Shown piece by piece: positions 13,101-24,992 of a stretch of 64,000 bases of DNA. Position numbers and translations under genes: made by a program. A model generated the notes under the pieces. That model saw nothing but the letters and a program-made list of their open reading frames with translations. It had not been told where the DNA came from and made no database searches. Position 1 is the first letter of the stretch; each line of letters begins with the position of its first letter. The DNA comes from Rhizoctonia solani (lineage: Eukaryota > Basidiomycota > Agaricomycetes > Cantharellales > Ceratobasidiaceae): contig NC_057371.1 in assembly GCF_016906535.1 (NCBI RefSeq), positions 744,001 through 808,000 of the forward strand, given 5' to 3'.

Positions 13101-16069
13101 TAAGCATGCCCGTGGACGCTCATTGCTCAGTGGTCTTATTCCTACGTTGCTGGTCGCTGGCCTTGGTATTCTCATTCCTGTCATCCTATTCGTTATCGGA
13201 AGGAAGGCTCAGACCGAAGTAACCTTTAGTGGGCTTCATGACGGTAAGAAACGGTTTGATCAACACTCCGTGACTTACCAATGCGGTTATATCTGTTAGG
13301 AATCTTGATTCGTTACTACAAATGGCTGATACTGAATATTGTGTATGTTTCTCGACTCTCACGATCGCAAATCACTAATATTCCCTCTGTCATTAGTATT
13401 TTCTTCTGCATGTAAGTGCGGCCCGCTACTAGATAGGAGCAATACTCATTATGATGCAGTGGTCTATCCAGTTTTCGGACATTCCTGGAAGCATTCAAAA
13501 AAGAAATACCCGACCCTTTCCAATTAGTTTCATCCTCGTTCCCTGCGGCTGCTCCTTTTTATGCCGGATGGTGTACGTACCTCCACTTGTTACCTCCGAC
13601 TGTGCTCATATCATACCCTCCAGTTATTCTTCAAACATCATTGCAGGTGAGTATGACATGCTGACGACCGGCTCCATGTTTACTAACCGGAAAATAGAAC
13701 TTGATGCAATTTGGGTTAGGTACGTTCATCTACATGAGCGATTCCCCCCAGTGCTAATATCCTGTTGAAAATCTTGTGCGAGTAGTTGGGGTAAGTTTAT
13801 TGGACACATCAAAGAACTGCACCCTTACAGGGCTCTCCAGCTACCACTAGTGACTTACATCTGGGGCGTCCGAAAAGCTTCGACTCCTCGTAAACGAAAA
13901 AGAGGCACTCGGCCAAGGACTATAGACTACCATGTAGGTCCCATATATTCTACTTTGGCCAGTTGCTTATATTTCTACCAGTACTGGACACCCAATCATC
14001 TACTTGGGATGCATATACTCATGATATTCGCGGTCCTCAACCCGTTGGTTATACCTTTTGGCTTGATTTATTACTCAGTGGCCAACGTGGTGAGTCGATT
14101 ATAATTACAGTTAAAATAATAACTGAACCAATTATACTTAGGTGTTCCGCAATCAGTTGCTACGAGTATATGCACGTCGGTTTTACGAAGGTTTGAAGAA
14201 ACATTGTCTTTTACTCTTTGCCGTAGACGCTCAGATCGTTTTCTGGTAGGAAACGGTAAAATGCTTACTATTCGAGTGATGAGATATTCCATGGACGGCC
14301 TGGCTTTGAGTCACGTATGTCTAACATTCCGTCGATTACAGTGCTAAATATTAAATCCTCTACTTTCTTTAGATTGTGTTTTTAGCCTTTAATCTCTTGA
14401 ATTACAATCGAGCACGAGCGGGAATAAGCGGCACGTTATTTGGACTGACACTATTCCTCAAAGTATTGGCTACTCGAGAATTCAGGGCTAGATACGAGAG
14501 GTAGTGTTAATTGTTTATTGTTCAACAACTGTCAAGGGCTAACATTATCTGAAGACTGGAAGATGCAGAGAGTGCTCGTTTATGTGGGAACGAGGAGCCA
14601 TTCCTGAGTTCCGAGGAGAGGTCCTCGACAGAGGCAAGACGTGAACCGAATGGTGCTGTGTCCGATGAGCCCATGCCCCTGGAGCGCCTAGACAAGTTCC
14701 ACTCTCCTCCGGACGCTATGGGGCCCTCAACAATGTCCTGGAACTTCCCAGGTCTGAAGTCATTTGGACGTGGGTATCATGTCAATCCAATACGTAGTCA
14801 TACTCCGAGAGGACACAAAGCAAAGAGCATGTCGCTCTCAAAGGTCGTGAGCCGCACAAACTCCCAGGCCGACATCATGCGTCCCGATTCGCCCACAAGC
14901 GTCGAGAGCACCACAGGAGCTGCTATTCAGGCCAGCTCTCGATTACTTGCTGCTCCATTAGGGATTGTTCAACAAGTCGGAGGGCACGTGGGTGATATAT
15001 TCGTACAAGCGCCTGGGAAACTTTTGGATCTGGTTATCTCCAAACCGTCTCATGATGATGACTGGGGCGGTGCAAACTATCTCACCAGGTTCCAACCAAC
15101 GGACTTAGTCACGTCCGGGCCAAAGGTTCACAGATGGGACGATACTCCCAACGGAAGGTAAGCTTCGCCAGTTTTTAACTACCAGATTCAATTTAATGAT
15201 CGAGCGCCAGTGCGTCCTACGAATGTCCCTACTATTTGGAAGAGGGCCCCAAGGCCCTTTGGTTACCCCGTGATCCGTCTGGACCCATCGACCTTGATGA
15301 TACAATATTCATGCATCGTCTGCTCCTTAGCGTGCATGATCGGAACACTCACAAGAACAAGGACAAGAGCTTCGTTGATAAAAGCCAAGATGCAAAGCCC
15401 AGTAGCCCAGGTTCTGATATTTCACTATCATCAATTGTTCGACCTCCAGTACGCGAGCATAATAGCGAAAAGAGCATTGGTCAAATTCCTTTCACCCAAT
15501 CTCCGGCTGGAACCCCCGATGAGAACCCTGCACAGGCCACTTCCTATTCCACTCGAGCTGCTCGTCCCAGTCTGATTCGAGTCCGTACGGCTTCTGCTGA
15601 CCGCGTTACGTTGGGATCAATTTGGGGAATGCGCCAATCTGTCTCGGAATCGGTGGAGATGAAAACTCTTCAGACTGTACCTGATGAACCGGCCACTACC
15701 TCGTCACTGGGCGGGACACTTTCTCAACCAAGAATTCAACGGCAACCATCTTTATTGAGCGCTCTCCGCTTTGGACGGGGCGGCGAAGATACCGACACTG
15801 CCAAGCCTGGCAGCTTGTTCTCCTACAAGACAGCCGCCGATGGAGGCGAGAGCAGACAAAACTCGGATAAGAGGAAGACAAGAATATTGGCTCCGGAAGA
15901 CCTTCGCAAGGCTTTGGATGCTACTGTCTTGGCTGAAGAAGAAGCGGAAAGAGCACAGAAGGCCAGGGAAGAACAGGCCGAGAAACTTGATGACGCACGA
16001 GTCGAACAAGAGGAAAGTGGGGGTTGGAGTCTGGTCAAGAAGTTGGTATTAAAACGAAACGCTGAGTAA
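10154..16069 (+). CDS. CSC1/OSCA/TMEM63-type calcium-permeable channel
   Basis: Multi-exon membrane protein of the hyperosmolality- and stretch-gated cation channel family (DUF221/RSN1_7TM). The order of parts is: an N-terminal TM (residues about 17-35); a stretch with W-P-L-M-W-I-W-Q-V; TMs 2 and 3; a long cytosolic domain beginning R-T-V-M-M-T-N-I-P-Q, which is the RNA-recognition-like PHM7 cytosolic region; the family hallmark L-E-K-F-F-D-K-H followed by L-I-P-T-L-L; further TMs; and a Ser-rich cytosolic tail ending at 16069. It acts in the plasma membrane or ER. At 10846 the only donor giving the expected reading is GC (gcaagg). An upstream in-frame ATG (10079) exists, but the ATG at 10154 better fits a TM near the N-terminus. 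No frame break was found. Confidence 0.9.
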
Positions 16070-16941
16070 TAGGGGAAGGTTTTAGCACATACGCTTGGAT
16101 AGTGTATCCATTTTATAATTTGGATTTTGTATCATTTTTTGAGTAACCTAATTGATGACTTGGTGCCCCAGATGTAGCGTACAACCGGGGACTCTTGAGC
16201 TTCGAATAATATCTGTCTGGCTATCTTAACCAGAAGCTTGTTATCCTTCATGAACTGACTTTTATCACATGGCGCATATATGTACAGTGTATGTCTATCC
16301 TAGACAGGCTAAGGCCTGAAAATAGGGTGTTGATTGCTTGTTATGATTAGTAAGGGGCTGAAATAGCTACACTTTTTTTATTGAACTCGCCGTAGTACGT
16401 ATATTTCCCCTTATGATTCGCTGCACTAGTGATTACTGTGCGATGATATAGTCGCCGCAGCGTGCGTTGCTTAGACACTAGCCTGTTAATTGGCAACTGA
16501 ATCTCTCTGGCAAATATCACCATTATCGTATATATTCTACATGGGTCTTTTCATATATAAAGTGGGGTGGATACAGCATCTGGAAATGATTCCGATTACA
16601 TAAAGAGCCTCACTACCCCAAAGTAATTCACGCTGCAATTATAATAATTCTTCCGAGCGTGCCAAACGAGAGTGGTGGGATCCTAACGGTCATTTGACAG
16701 TATTCTAAGAGAGAATAATATACAACTCTTCTTGAATCCCCGAGTTAAGAAGGTCTCGGCTACGGAATGACTTCCGACTGGCCAAGTCTCCACATCTAAT
16801 GTACCACGGGTCGCGATGTAAATCCATTGATAGTCCGGTCTGATGAAATCTCTGATCATTTGAGACGTAGCTCTAACTACTGTGTGCAATCTGGTAGCTG
16901 TTTGCCAAGATGTTGCAACTACCGAATTTCCGAGCGTAGGA
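16070..16941. other. Intergenic region
   Basis: 3' flank of the channel gene and upstream region of the CE3 esterase. AT-rich, with no conserved coding signal. Confidence 0.45.
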
Positions 16942-16948
16942 TATAAAA
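16942..16948 (+). promoter_or_regulatory. TATA box of the CE3 esterase gene
   Basis: TATAAAA stands 55 bp before the ATG at 17003, the usual place for a fungal core promoter and consistent with an inducible secreted enzyme. Confidence 0.6.
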
Positions 16949-17002
16949 GAGAGCACAGTGCTGGACCCTCACCCCATTACTGACACACTTCCTACGCCCA
17001 AA

Positions 17003-17890
17003 ATGCACGCTAAACTGGCAGTATTGCTCGCCTCATTGGCATATACAGTCAATCCTGTTTTAGCCGCAACAAAGGTCATGTTCCTCGGTGACTCAATCAC
17101 CGGCTCACCTGTAAGTGTGTTGACTCACCAATACGGGGCGCATACTCTAACATCCAGCGGCTGAAAGGGCTGTTGGCGGGCTCTACTTTGGACTCAGTTG
17201 GTAAATGCGGGAAAACAAACGTAGACATGGTTGGTATGTATTTCATTTAAGATTTTAATCGGCCAATTGGTATTTATTAGACATATAGGAACCCTCCCGG
17301 CTCAAGGCTGTGGAATTCCTTATGATGGCGATAACGAAGGACATGGTGGATATCTCGCTACAAATATCGCGAACCAGAATATGCTTCCTGCCTGGCTATC
17401 TGCTACGACGCCCGACGTAGTGGCAATGACGTTGGGTACAAACGATGTAAGGCCGAGTTCATTATCCCAGTGACTGTAGAATTGACTCGAAAACAATAGG
17501 TCTGGAGTAGCATAGCCCCTGCCACGATTCTTACCGCTTTTAGCAAATTAGTAGACCAAATGCGTGCAAGCAAGCCAACAATGAAAATTCTTGGTAATTG
17601 GTATCATGGTTCAGGATGGTTACAAGAACTCACGTTCTCTATTAGTTGCTCAAATCCTTCCCATGAATCCTTCTGGTTGCACGGAATGCAATCAGCGAGT
17701 TATTGCATTTAACAGTGCGATACCAGCCTGGGCAAAGAATAAGACAACTACTGCTTCACCGATCACTGTTGTTGACCTATACAAGGGTTTCAATACCACC
17801 ACGGATACCTATGATGGGGTTCATCCCAACGAGAATGGCAACGCCAAGATTGCGGCTTCTTACTATCCATTTGTATATAACGTTGTTTAG
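17003..17890 (+). CDS. Secreted SGNH hydrolase, carbohydrate esterase family 3
   Basis: Probable acetyl-xylan esterase that removes acetyl groups from plant-cell-wall xylan outside the cell. An 18-20-residue signal peptide (M-H-A-K-L...V-L-A) is followed by block I, G-D-S-I-T-G-S, with the catalytic Ser; then G-C-W-R-A-L-L-W, G-T-L-P-A-Q-G-C-G, D-G-D-N-E-G-H-G-G, the G-T-N-D block, and D-G-V-H-P-N with the catalytic Asp/His. Five short introns fit, the first starting at 17111. The frame breaks at 17209-17215 (GGG-AAAA), where one restored base rejoins G-C-W-R-A-L-L-W-T-Q-L-V-N-A-G to K-T-N-V-D-M-V. The protein ends right after the catalytic domain; no cellulose-binding module is present. Confidence 0.87.
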
Positions 17891-18063
17891 AGAATCCTTA
17901 ACATAATACGCATATACTCAATCAACCTTTTACTCATTTTATCTTATCTTTTGGGACGATCTGCACACACCGTCAATGATCCAGGCACCTAGTAGACGAT
18001 GACGCCCTGTCTCACGTGATCACTTCTGACGTCAGAGTCGACCTCATTGCATCAACGAGTAAT

Positions 18064-18070
18064 ATATAAA
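18064..18070 (+). promoter_or_regulatory. TATA-like element upstream of the anoctamin gene
   Basis: An AT-rich TATATAAA-type element about 53 bp before the ATG at 18123. It is a sequence match only. Confidence 0.35.
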
Positions 18071-18122
18071 ACTTGGGGATCATCAACAAGTCCTCTCGCA
18101 TCCTGCCATATATCTTACCTCG

Positions 18123-20511
18123 ATGACTCCTAGAGTCGACCTTGCAATCATCTTCCGGAGCGGAGCCAAGTCCAAGGCTGAAGCCATCGATGCGGCCTCA
18201 GAATACAAGCGTCTTTTGACGACACTCACCGATGGCGGACTCAAAGCTGTCGGAAAGAAGGGTGCATCAGATAACGAGCTTCTTGTGTTTGTGTGGTGCC
18301 CTCAAGACAAGTTAGAACAACTGGCCGAACATGAGCGTCGTACCGACTTTGTTTACGGCGTTGCTCGTGCCAAGGTGCCTTCCCTATCCAGTACCGGCAA
18401 TCCTGGGGCGGTAACTCCAGCCGAGCGCATTCGTCTCGTTCACACGTACATATCGTCTCCTAAAACCGATGGGGGGCTTGGAGTGGCACCCGGTTCCCCT
18501 CACTGGTCCCGCATTCAAAGCATAATGGCACTTCAGGACCGTGACTTTAACCACACATGGCTTTCCAACTGGACGCGGAAACAAGTCGGATTTTCGATCC
18601 CTGATGTTGAGCTCGATAAAATTAGGGATAACGTATGTGGGCCTTTTTGCTTACATGTGTTTGATTGGGACTGACTACTTGTCTAGTTCGGCGAATCACT
18701 CGCCTTGTATTTTTCCTTCCTGTCTTTCTACACTCGGGCTCTATTTGTCCCCGCCACTCTGGGGCTTATTGCATGGGTGCTTAAAACCCCATATCATCCA
18801 CTCTACTCTCTTGCACTTTCCCTATGGGCGATCACTACAGTAGACATTTGGCAAGTTCGTGAACGTGCCCTGTCCGTCCGCTGGGGAACTCACGGTGTAG
18901 CACGCGTGGAGCGCCGAAGAGTCGAGTTTATCACTACCTCGATTCAAGAACAATCCGAAGATAATATCGCGGCCGATTCTGACACACTTTTCCCCTGGTG
19001 GAAACGCGAATTCCGTATGGCACTTTCGGTTCCGGTCATTAGCCTATTTGGTGTCTTGCTCGGTGGTCTCCTTACCGCCATATTCCTATTTGAGGCCTTT
19101 GTCACTCAGCTATACGACGGTCCAGGAAAGAGCTATATTGGATTCATTCCGACTATTATTTTTGTCACCGTGATCCCTCGAATCATGGGAGTCTATAACC
19201 AAAGCGCTGGTGGCTTGACCCGCTGGGAAAACCACGCTCACGAATCTTCCTTTAATCGCTCGCTTACATTGAAGACGTTTGCTTTGTCGAGTATCGTGGC
19301 CTTCCTGGGACTCTTCTTGACTGCATTCGTCTACATCCCATTCGGACCCGATGTTATGCGTTGGGTGAACACTGCGTTATTTGATTCCGGCCATCCTGAA
19401 GTGGCAGAGGCAGCCACCGATGCAGGGATCAAGCCTCTCCCACCCATCGACGTTCATACCAAAATCAATCCTGGTCGCCTACATGCCCAAATGTTTGCGT
19501 ACACGGTGACCAATCAAGCTATCAACTTTTTCCTCGAGACTGGACTGCCTTTCATCCTACGAGGAGTGGCTAAAGCTCGCGCCAGCCGAAGCATCAACAA
19601 TAAAAAGAACAACGAAAAGTTGGACGCCGTGACCCAGCTAGTGGAACATGCGAGGGAAGAGTCGATGTTGCCTGAATACACTTTGTTTTCAGATTACGCG
19701 GAAATGGTGACTCAGGTAAGCAAGTGAACTATGTCTATCAATTCATAATTAATTTTTGTATTGTTAGTTTGGTTATATCGTGATCTGGAGCGCCGCTTGG
19801 CCTCTCGCACCTCGTACGTGTGCCTATATTAAGCGCCAACTATAACTTACATTTTTTATAGTAATGGCTCTCCTCAACAATTGGCTCGAACTTCGTTCAG
19901 ATGCATTCAAAATAACCAGCCATGGCCGTCGCCCACTCCCACAACGCGTGGACACCATTGGCCCATGGTTAGAAGCACTTGGGTTTATTACTTGGGTCGG
20001 TGCACTCACCAATGCGGCTCTCGTCTACCTCTTCCGCCCCATGACCGTCGACTCTCACGGTCGTACCACAACAGCCGCACAATCTGGTTCGCCATTCTTG
20101 ACTACTACTCTCGGCCGTGAAATCAAGATTCCGCACTTTCCGGCAACGAATACTACTTTTGGAGGGAGGCTCGGCCTTACACATGCAACGAGCACATTAT
20201 TGACAGCCGTTCTCCCCGCAATCTTGACTGCTCTTGCAGCTTCCCATGCTTTTTTCGTAGTCCGTGCTTTGGTAAAACATGTGATCGAAAGGGCCGTGTG
20301 GAGGGGTAGTGATGAGTATCGTGCTCTCGGTAAAGCCGAGAGAGAAGTTAAGAGGAAGTTCTTGGCTGGAGGAGGCGGAGGTGGTTTTGTCCCAGGAGTG
20401 ACATCGAACGGCATCAGTGCTGGGTCAAATATGCAGGATGGTGGCGCTGATCTTTGGGATGGGCCGGATGAAGGGGCGAGTATCTTGTCTGGGTTAATTA
20501 AAGGAGAGTAG
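18123..20511 (+). CDS. Anoctamin/TMEM16 family membrane protein (Ist2-like)
   Basis: About 740 residues in four exons. The N-terminal cytosolic domain has V-D-L-A-I-I-F-R and an L-V-H-T-Y-I block. The membrane domain follows, with I-R-D-N-F-G-E-S-L-A-L-Y-F, F-P-W-W-K-R-E-F-R, G-G-L-T-R-W-E-N-H, and the family signature F-G-Y-I-V-I-W-S-A-A-W-P-L-A-P-L leading to L-L-N-N-W-L-E-L-R-S-D-A. Fungal members are lipid scramblases or ER-plasma-membrane tethers; which applies here cannot be told. The C-terminus has a short Gly-rich stretch rather than a long basic tether tail. Intron phases all agree and the frame is intact. Confidence 0.92.
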
Positions 20512-23368
20512 ATGCGGAAACAATATCTCCCACCTCTTAAATTGAAATAGGGTACGCATATATACGAATCTGAATGGCCGCATGTAACATAATGTATAAC
20601 AAGCTGTGCCGTTGTATTTACTTGTAGTCCAATCATTATATTTCTTGATATTAATTTGTGGTAGCTTCGAATTCAAAGCGGAACAATTTGAATAGACGAA
20701 GTATATTATCTACACCGACCTGATTTCCGACCTCCGATTCACTGCCCCGCCACTTCTAAGGTGTTGAATAAACAGCCATTACGAGCCCTTCACCCCGATA
20801 GGCGTTTAAAACTTCAGCTTCGGCGTCCGCGACACCGAGGGGCTACCAATACTAGTGTTAGTTTGAGCCATGGGTGTTGACCCAGTAAAATGTGTGTCTC
20901 GTTTCTCCTCGTCCGTTATGTTGACTATCTACCAACTAGCTTGAGAAGTTGAAGTCATCGTACCAAAACTCCATGTAGGCGGATCAAGCGGGACCATAAT
21001 ACTTGGGCCAAATGTATTGTTGTCTGTCTTCTCGCTCTAGGAGGAGCATGGCACATATAGAACAAAATATTAGTATGATATACAGCTGTATGTATTTCTA
21101 TTAAAATAAGAGCTGGTAGGACCAAAGATATAGGTGGCTTGGATCACTAAAGATGCACAGGGGGTTTGCTAACATATCCATTCTACTACTCCAATGTGTG
21201 CACTTTAGACTCTTTGACCGGTCCATTCCCCAAACTTTGGCCTTCTATTCGTTCAAGGAGGTGCCGGAGTATGACTGAAAGCCAGCTGGCTAATTCCAAA
21301 CATCAATGCCACCAAAAGTAGGAGGACTAAAAAGTAGGAGGATAGGCGGTATAGCCAACTTTCATGATCGTAAGTATCTTCCCAAGGTAAAGCAGGCTGA
21401 CTGTAAGACAGGCGGCGTAAATTGTGAAATCAGTGAGCAAACTAATTAAATTATTACCAGACTGGGCTTACCCCTCTACGTGCTGGGGGCTTGGTTTCAC
21501 AATAGAATGTGACCGTATCCCCATACTGTTTAAGTGCAGTGACTTGGGTTTCTGCTACCCTCTAGGCTACTTAAAATATTGAGCAGCTGGTTTAGGTGGC
21601 ATATTCGAGGCATAAATAGCGTGGGTATCATTCTTAATAACGTAGATGCAAAGCCAAATAATGAATACGCGCCCACTCGGTGCTGCACTTGAAGCAGGCT
21701 ACATGGATATACGTCCGTAGGCCTGGGCGTCATAGCATTCTGGAAGCGAGCAGTTGGTTATTTACAACTAATGGTAGCATAATTCTCTCAGGGGTGTATG
21801 CAACCCGATTCATTTGGGGCTGTGTACTCCGTTTTAGACATTGGATTGGACAAAACGGTACGAGGATTCGCGCCCACGTGAATAAAAACACCTCACGGAT
21901 GTGATCAACTGTGGTTGACTTCGAGAACCCCTGATGATCAATAAAATCCTAAGTACTGATGACAGCATCAACGGTTCGGTGTGGTAAATCTCGCCAATGA
22001 AGTGGCCGATTTTGAACTCACATAGGGCTGAGATCTTATATAAGCAGCTTATCGGAGAGCCCTTTACAAGGGAGGCATCATTTAATCAGGACATATTATA
22101 CCCACAGCCCACAGCCGGAGATTTGGTTTACCCTTGGTATGTCACACTAGCCTATTGGGAGGACCTATTTCCAATAGAAAAAATGCTGATATATTGCGTG
22201 CGTTATTCTGTTCCACATCGGTTGTTCTCGATGTGACCTAATGAGGTAGGCTCTGTTCTATGCACGCAAGCATACAGCTCCGACGACATAGTTCAACTCG
22301 ACGAGTACACTTGACAATCAAAGCACTTGCCAGGCAAAAGATCTTGTTACCTCTGGAGTGCTATAACGCTTCGAGCGTGCTTTTTTTCCCGACCGAGTGT
22401 CCCTCTAGCCACCCGTGGCCTAATAGTAGCAATCCTGCTCTGGGAGGAAGACTAGACTTGAGTGCCGCCGCACAAGTGACCCCTTTATCGTGATGTGGAC
22501 ACTCAACGTCATCTATCAGAAGTTCCAGAGTCAAATGCAGTCACGTTTCTGATTGTTGTCAGTTAACGCATTGCATACGAACGGCACTTGAACGGCGATG
22601 GGCGACTGTGGCATCGATCTCAGGAGTCTGGTCGTACACGTTGAGCTAATATCAGCTGTGAATTTCATCTCAAATATTGCTATAGAAATACTTGTACCGA
22701 GTAATAGGAGTAGATTGATTAGGTTCTGATACCTAGCTATGTAGTCTGCAAAATTTGTCGGAGCTCGCGAGCCCGAAATGCTCGAGAAGTACAAACGAGA
22801 TTACCGTGAGCGTCTCGTTTAAGCTTCTCGAGCATTTTGGGCCCAAGGGCTCCGGTGGGTTTTGCACAGTATTACCCGGCGTTGGCCGGGCGCGACCAGC
22901 GCTCTGAAGTTGAGTGAAGAAATAGCCTTCAAGGATTTTATCATATATTTATCACAATAAGTTCTTTTTTTTAGCTTGTGCAGCTTAGTATAGAAGCGGG
23001 TCCGGCCAGGTACCAGAGTTAATTCATGTTAATTCAGACCCACGTGTCGCGTGCCCTAGCCTTATAGTCTTTGCGATAACGATTTACGATACATGAGTCC
23101 ACCACATTAGTTATATATTAGTATCGAGACTATTATTGCTCATAATAGCTTGGGTGGCCATATGCGCGAGAATGGGATTCACCCCCATGGTCTACCAGTG
23201 AAGACACCCGTTTAGGGATTTAAATTGGAATGCCACGTGATGAATTAAGCGCTGCGAAGTCATCCAAGGTCAAGATAGGTTAGACTCTGTCATCTCTAGT
23301 CCACGACAGCACGAACCCTTTTCGTAACCTACACACTCTCTTGTACATACCACATACTGTTTCTCGCG
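20512..23368. other. Gene-poor 2.9-kb region
   Basis: Only short, domain-free frames are present and I see no exon pattern. It holds the imperfect palindrome at 22772-22841. Decayed transposon sequence is possible but I could not recognise any. Confidence 0.5.
22772..22841. repeat. 29-bp imperfect palindrome
   Basis: Bases 22772-22800 pair with 22813-22841 around a 12-base loop, with about four mismatches. The core of each arm carries ATGCTCGAGAAG. It could form a strong hairpin. It is not next to a gene end, so terminator function is not suggested. Confidence 0.75.
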
Positions 23369-24766
23369 ATGGACTATGACACCCACTTTCTTGCACCGTC
23401 TACCTACAAGCCACCACGCAAAACTCCCTCGCGACAGAATATGAGCACACCTGGGGGGCGGTCGCCTGTAGTCGCGTCGCTTGCGCACGAACTGGCGGCC
23501 GCAGTCATGTCCGAACCATCAGATTCTAGGGCACTTGCTGACGAACTTGGATTAGATTTTGAGGAAGAGGAAGAGGAGGACGAAGAAGAAGAAGGGGAGG
23601 AAATGGCCGCGGGACAAGGCTTGAATATCGAGCTCGGAGAGCCTGCACCAGAAACCATGTTGGGAGCGGATAACTATTCTCCAACGATTATGGTTGATAC
23701 ACCATCCAGACCAAGCCGAAACGACATGCTTAATGGACATAGTCGTACCCACAGTCTCGCCCTCGAGTCTGAATTCGAGTCTTCCCCAACCAAGCCCCTA
23801 CCTGCACCATCTTTTGCTCTTTCGACTCCGAACGTTGATCCAATTGAAACCCTCAAAGAAAACGTCTTGTTCTTGGACCAGTTCATCGTTCAACTAAAGA
23901 ACATGGATGTTGACTCGACTCCCCTCAAGCCTGCCCAATCCACAAATTCAGGAAGGCTTTCGTCTATTTACCCCAACGCGGAGCCTGCAGTCGAGAGGTT
24001 CGCGACCGACATTATTAGGCATATTGACGAGGCATGCCGCGAGCGCGAGGACCAGTTACGCGATTTGATGACTTACGAACGCGAATTTCGCAAAATTGAT
24101 AGTGAAGTAGGAGGAGCCGATCGCATTGGGTCCGTCGAACCTCTCGAAGACGTTGTCCTCACAGAAAAGCCACCCGCACAAGCCTATTCATTACGAACGC
24201 TTGATGTCGTTGCCGAAGACGACTATGACGACAATTGGGAGGCCCAACAGCGTGATCCGCGAGACGTATTTGACGAAGATGGAGACGGAGATGACCCAAT
24301 GTTTGCGCGTCGAAGTCCCCGCGGCTCGCCGTATCGAAGAACTCTGCGAAGAACTTCTCTTCCTCCCCCACCCCCTTATCCCTCGGATCCACTCACCCCT
24401 TCAAGTACATTACCCCACTTGGCTCATATGAGAACCGTATCTCAAGTTCTCGCTGCCTCACTTTCAGGCTTGTCGGAACACGTACAAGTGAACGGTGCAG
24501 CCGCTGCCGAAGCAGGAAGGAAATTGCGCTCGCTAAAGAACCGGGTGACCGACTTGCAATCTGAGTGGGCTAGTGCGGAACAAAGTATTGAACGTATCGA
24601 GAAGAGTGAAAAGGGGTTAGACTGGGATGCAACCAATATTGTTCCAACGGAGGAAGGGAAACGGATTGATGGGAGGGTGGTTGTGAAGGAGATTTCTGCT
24701 TCGTTTCTTGCTCAGTTGCAACAGGTGGAGTTGAAGGTGCAGGCAATGTTTCCAAAGGTGTCATGA
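23369..24766 (+). CDS. Unknown acidic protein with C-terminal coiled coil
   Basis: I do not recognise this protein. It is a single open frame of 465 residues from a clear ATG. The N-terminus is Ser/Pro-rich; residues about 65-80 are almost all Glu/Asp; about 160-260 form a predicted helical region (P-I-E-T-L-K-E-N-V-L-F-L-D, later E-R-F-A-T-D-I-I-R-H-I); a Pro-rich stretch lies near 330-345; and the C-terminal 100 residues are heptad-like (S-L-K-N-R-V-T-D-L-Q-S-E-W). No signal peptide or TM is present. The long uninterrupted frame contrasts with the intron-rich neighbours. Confidence 0.8.
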   Translation: MDYDTHFLAPSTYKPPRKTPSRQNMSTPGGRSPVVASLAHELAAAVMSEPSDSRALADELGLDFEEEEEEDEEEEGEEMAAGQGLNIELGEPAPETMLGADNYSPTIMVDTPSRPSRNDMLNGHSRTHSLALESEFESSPTKPLPAPSFALSTPNVDPIETLKENVLFLDQFIVQLKNMDVDSTPLKPAQSTNSGRLSSIYPNAEPAVERFATDIIRHIDEACREREDQLRDLMTYEREFRKIDSEVGGADRIGSVEPLEDVVLTEKPPAQAYSLRTLDVVAEDDYDDNWEAQQRDPRDVFDEDGDGDDPMFARRSPRGSPYRRTLRRTSLPPPPPYPSDPLTPSSTLPHLAHMRTVSQVLAASLSGLSEHVQVNGAAAAEAGRKLRSLKNRVTDLQSEWASAEQSIERIEKSEKGLDWDATNIVPTEEGKRIDGRVVVKEISASFLAQLQQVELKVQAMFPKVS

Positions 24767-24992
24767 TCGTCACGAATGCTTCGGGTTTTTGATTTTATGT
24801 TAGTCATTAGAGATGAGTATCCTACAAGTCTTGGTATAACTATACGTATCGTACTTGTTTAATCACGCTGGGTTATGAGTCCTTAGTGTATTGTTTGGAT
24901 CCTTCGATGTAGATTGGCTTTGCGGAATGCGTTCCTTGCAATGTATAATTTACTAAGTCTCCGAGCACGACGTGAAAGGCAATTTACCATCC

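Noticed and set aside
21997..22236. 79-residue plus-strand frame in the gene-poor region
   Set aside because: It shows no domain, signal or exon context and is within chance expectation.
23150..23225. tRNA-like stretch with a CCACCC/GGGTG pairing on the minus strand
   Set aside because: It is too short and lacks a T-loop GTTCNANNC box and a proper anticodon arm.
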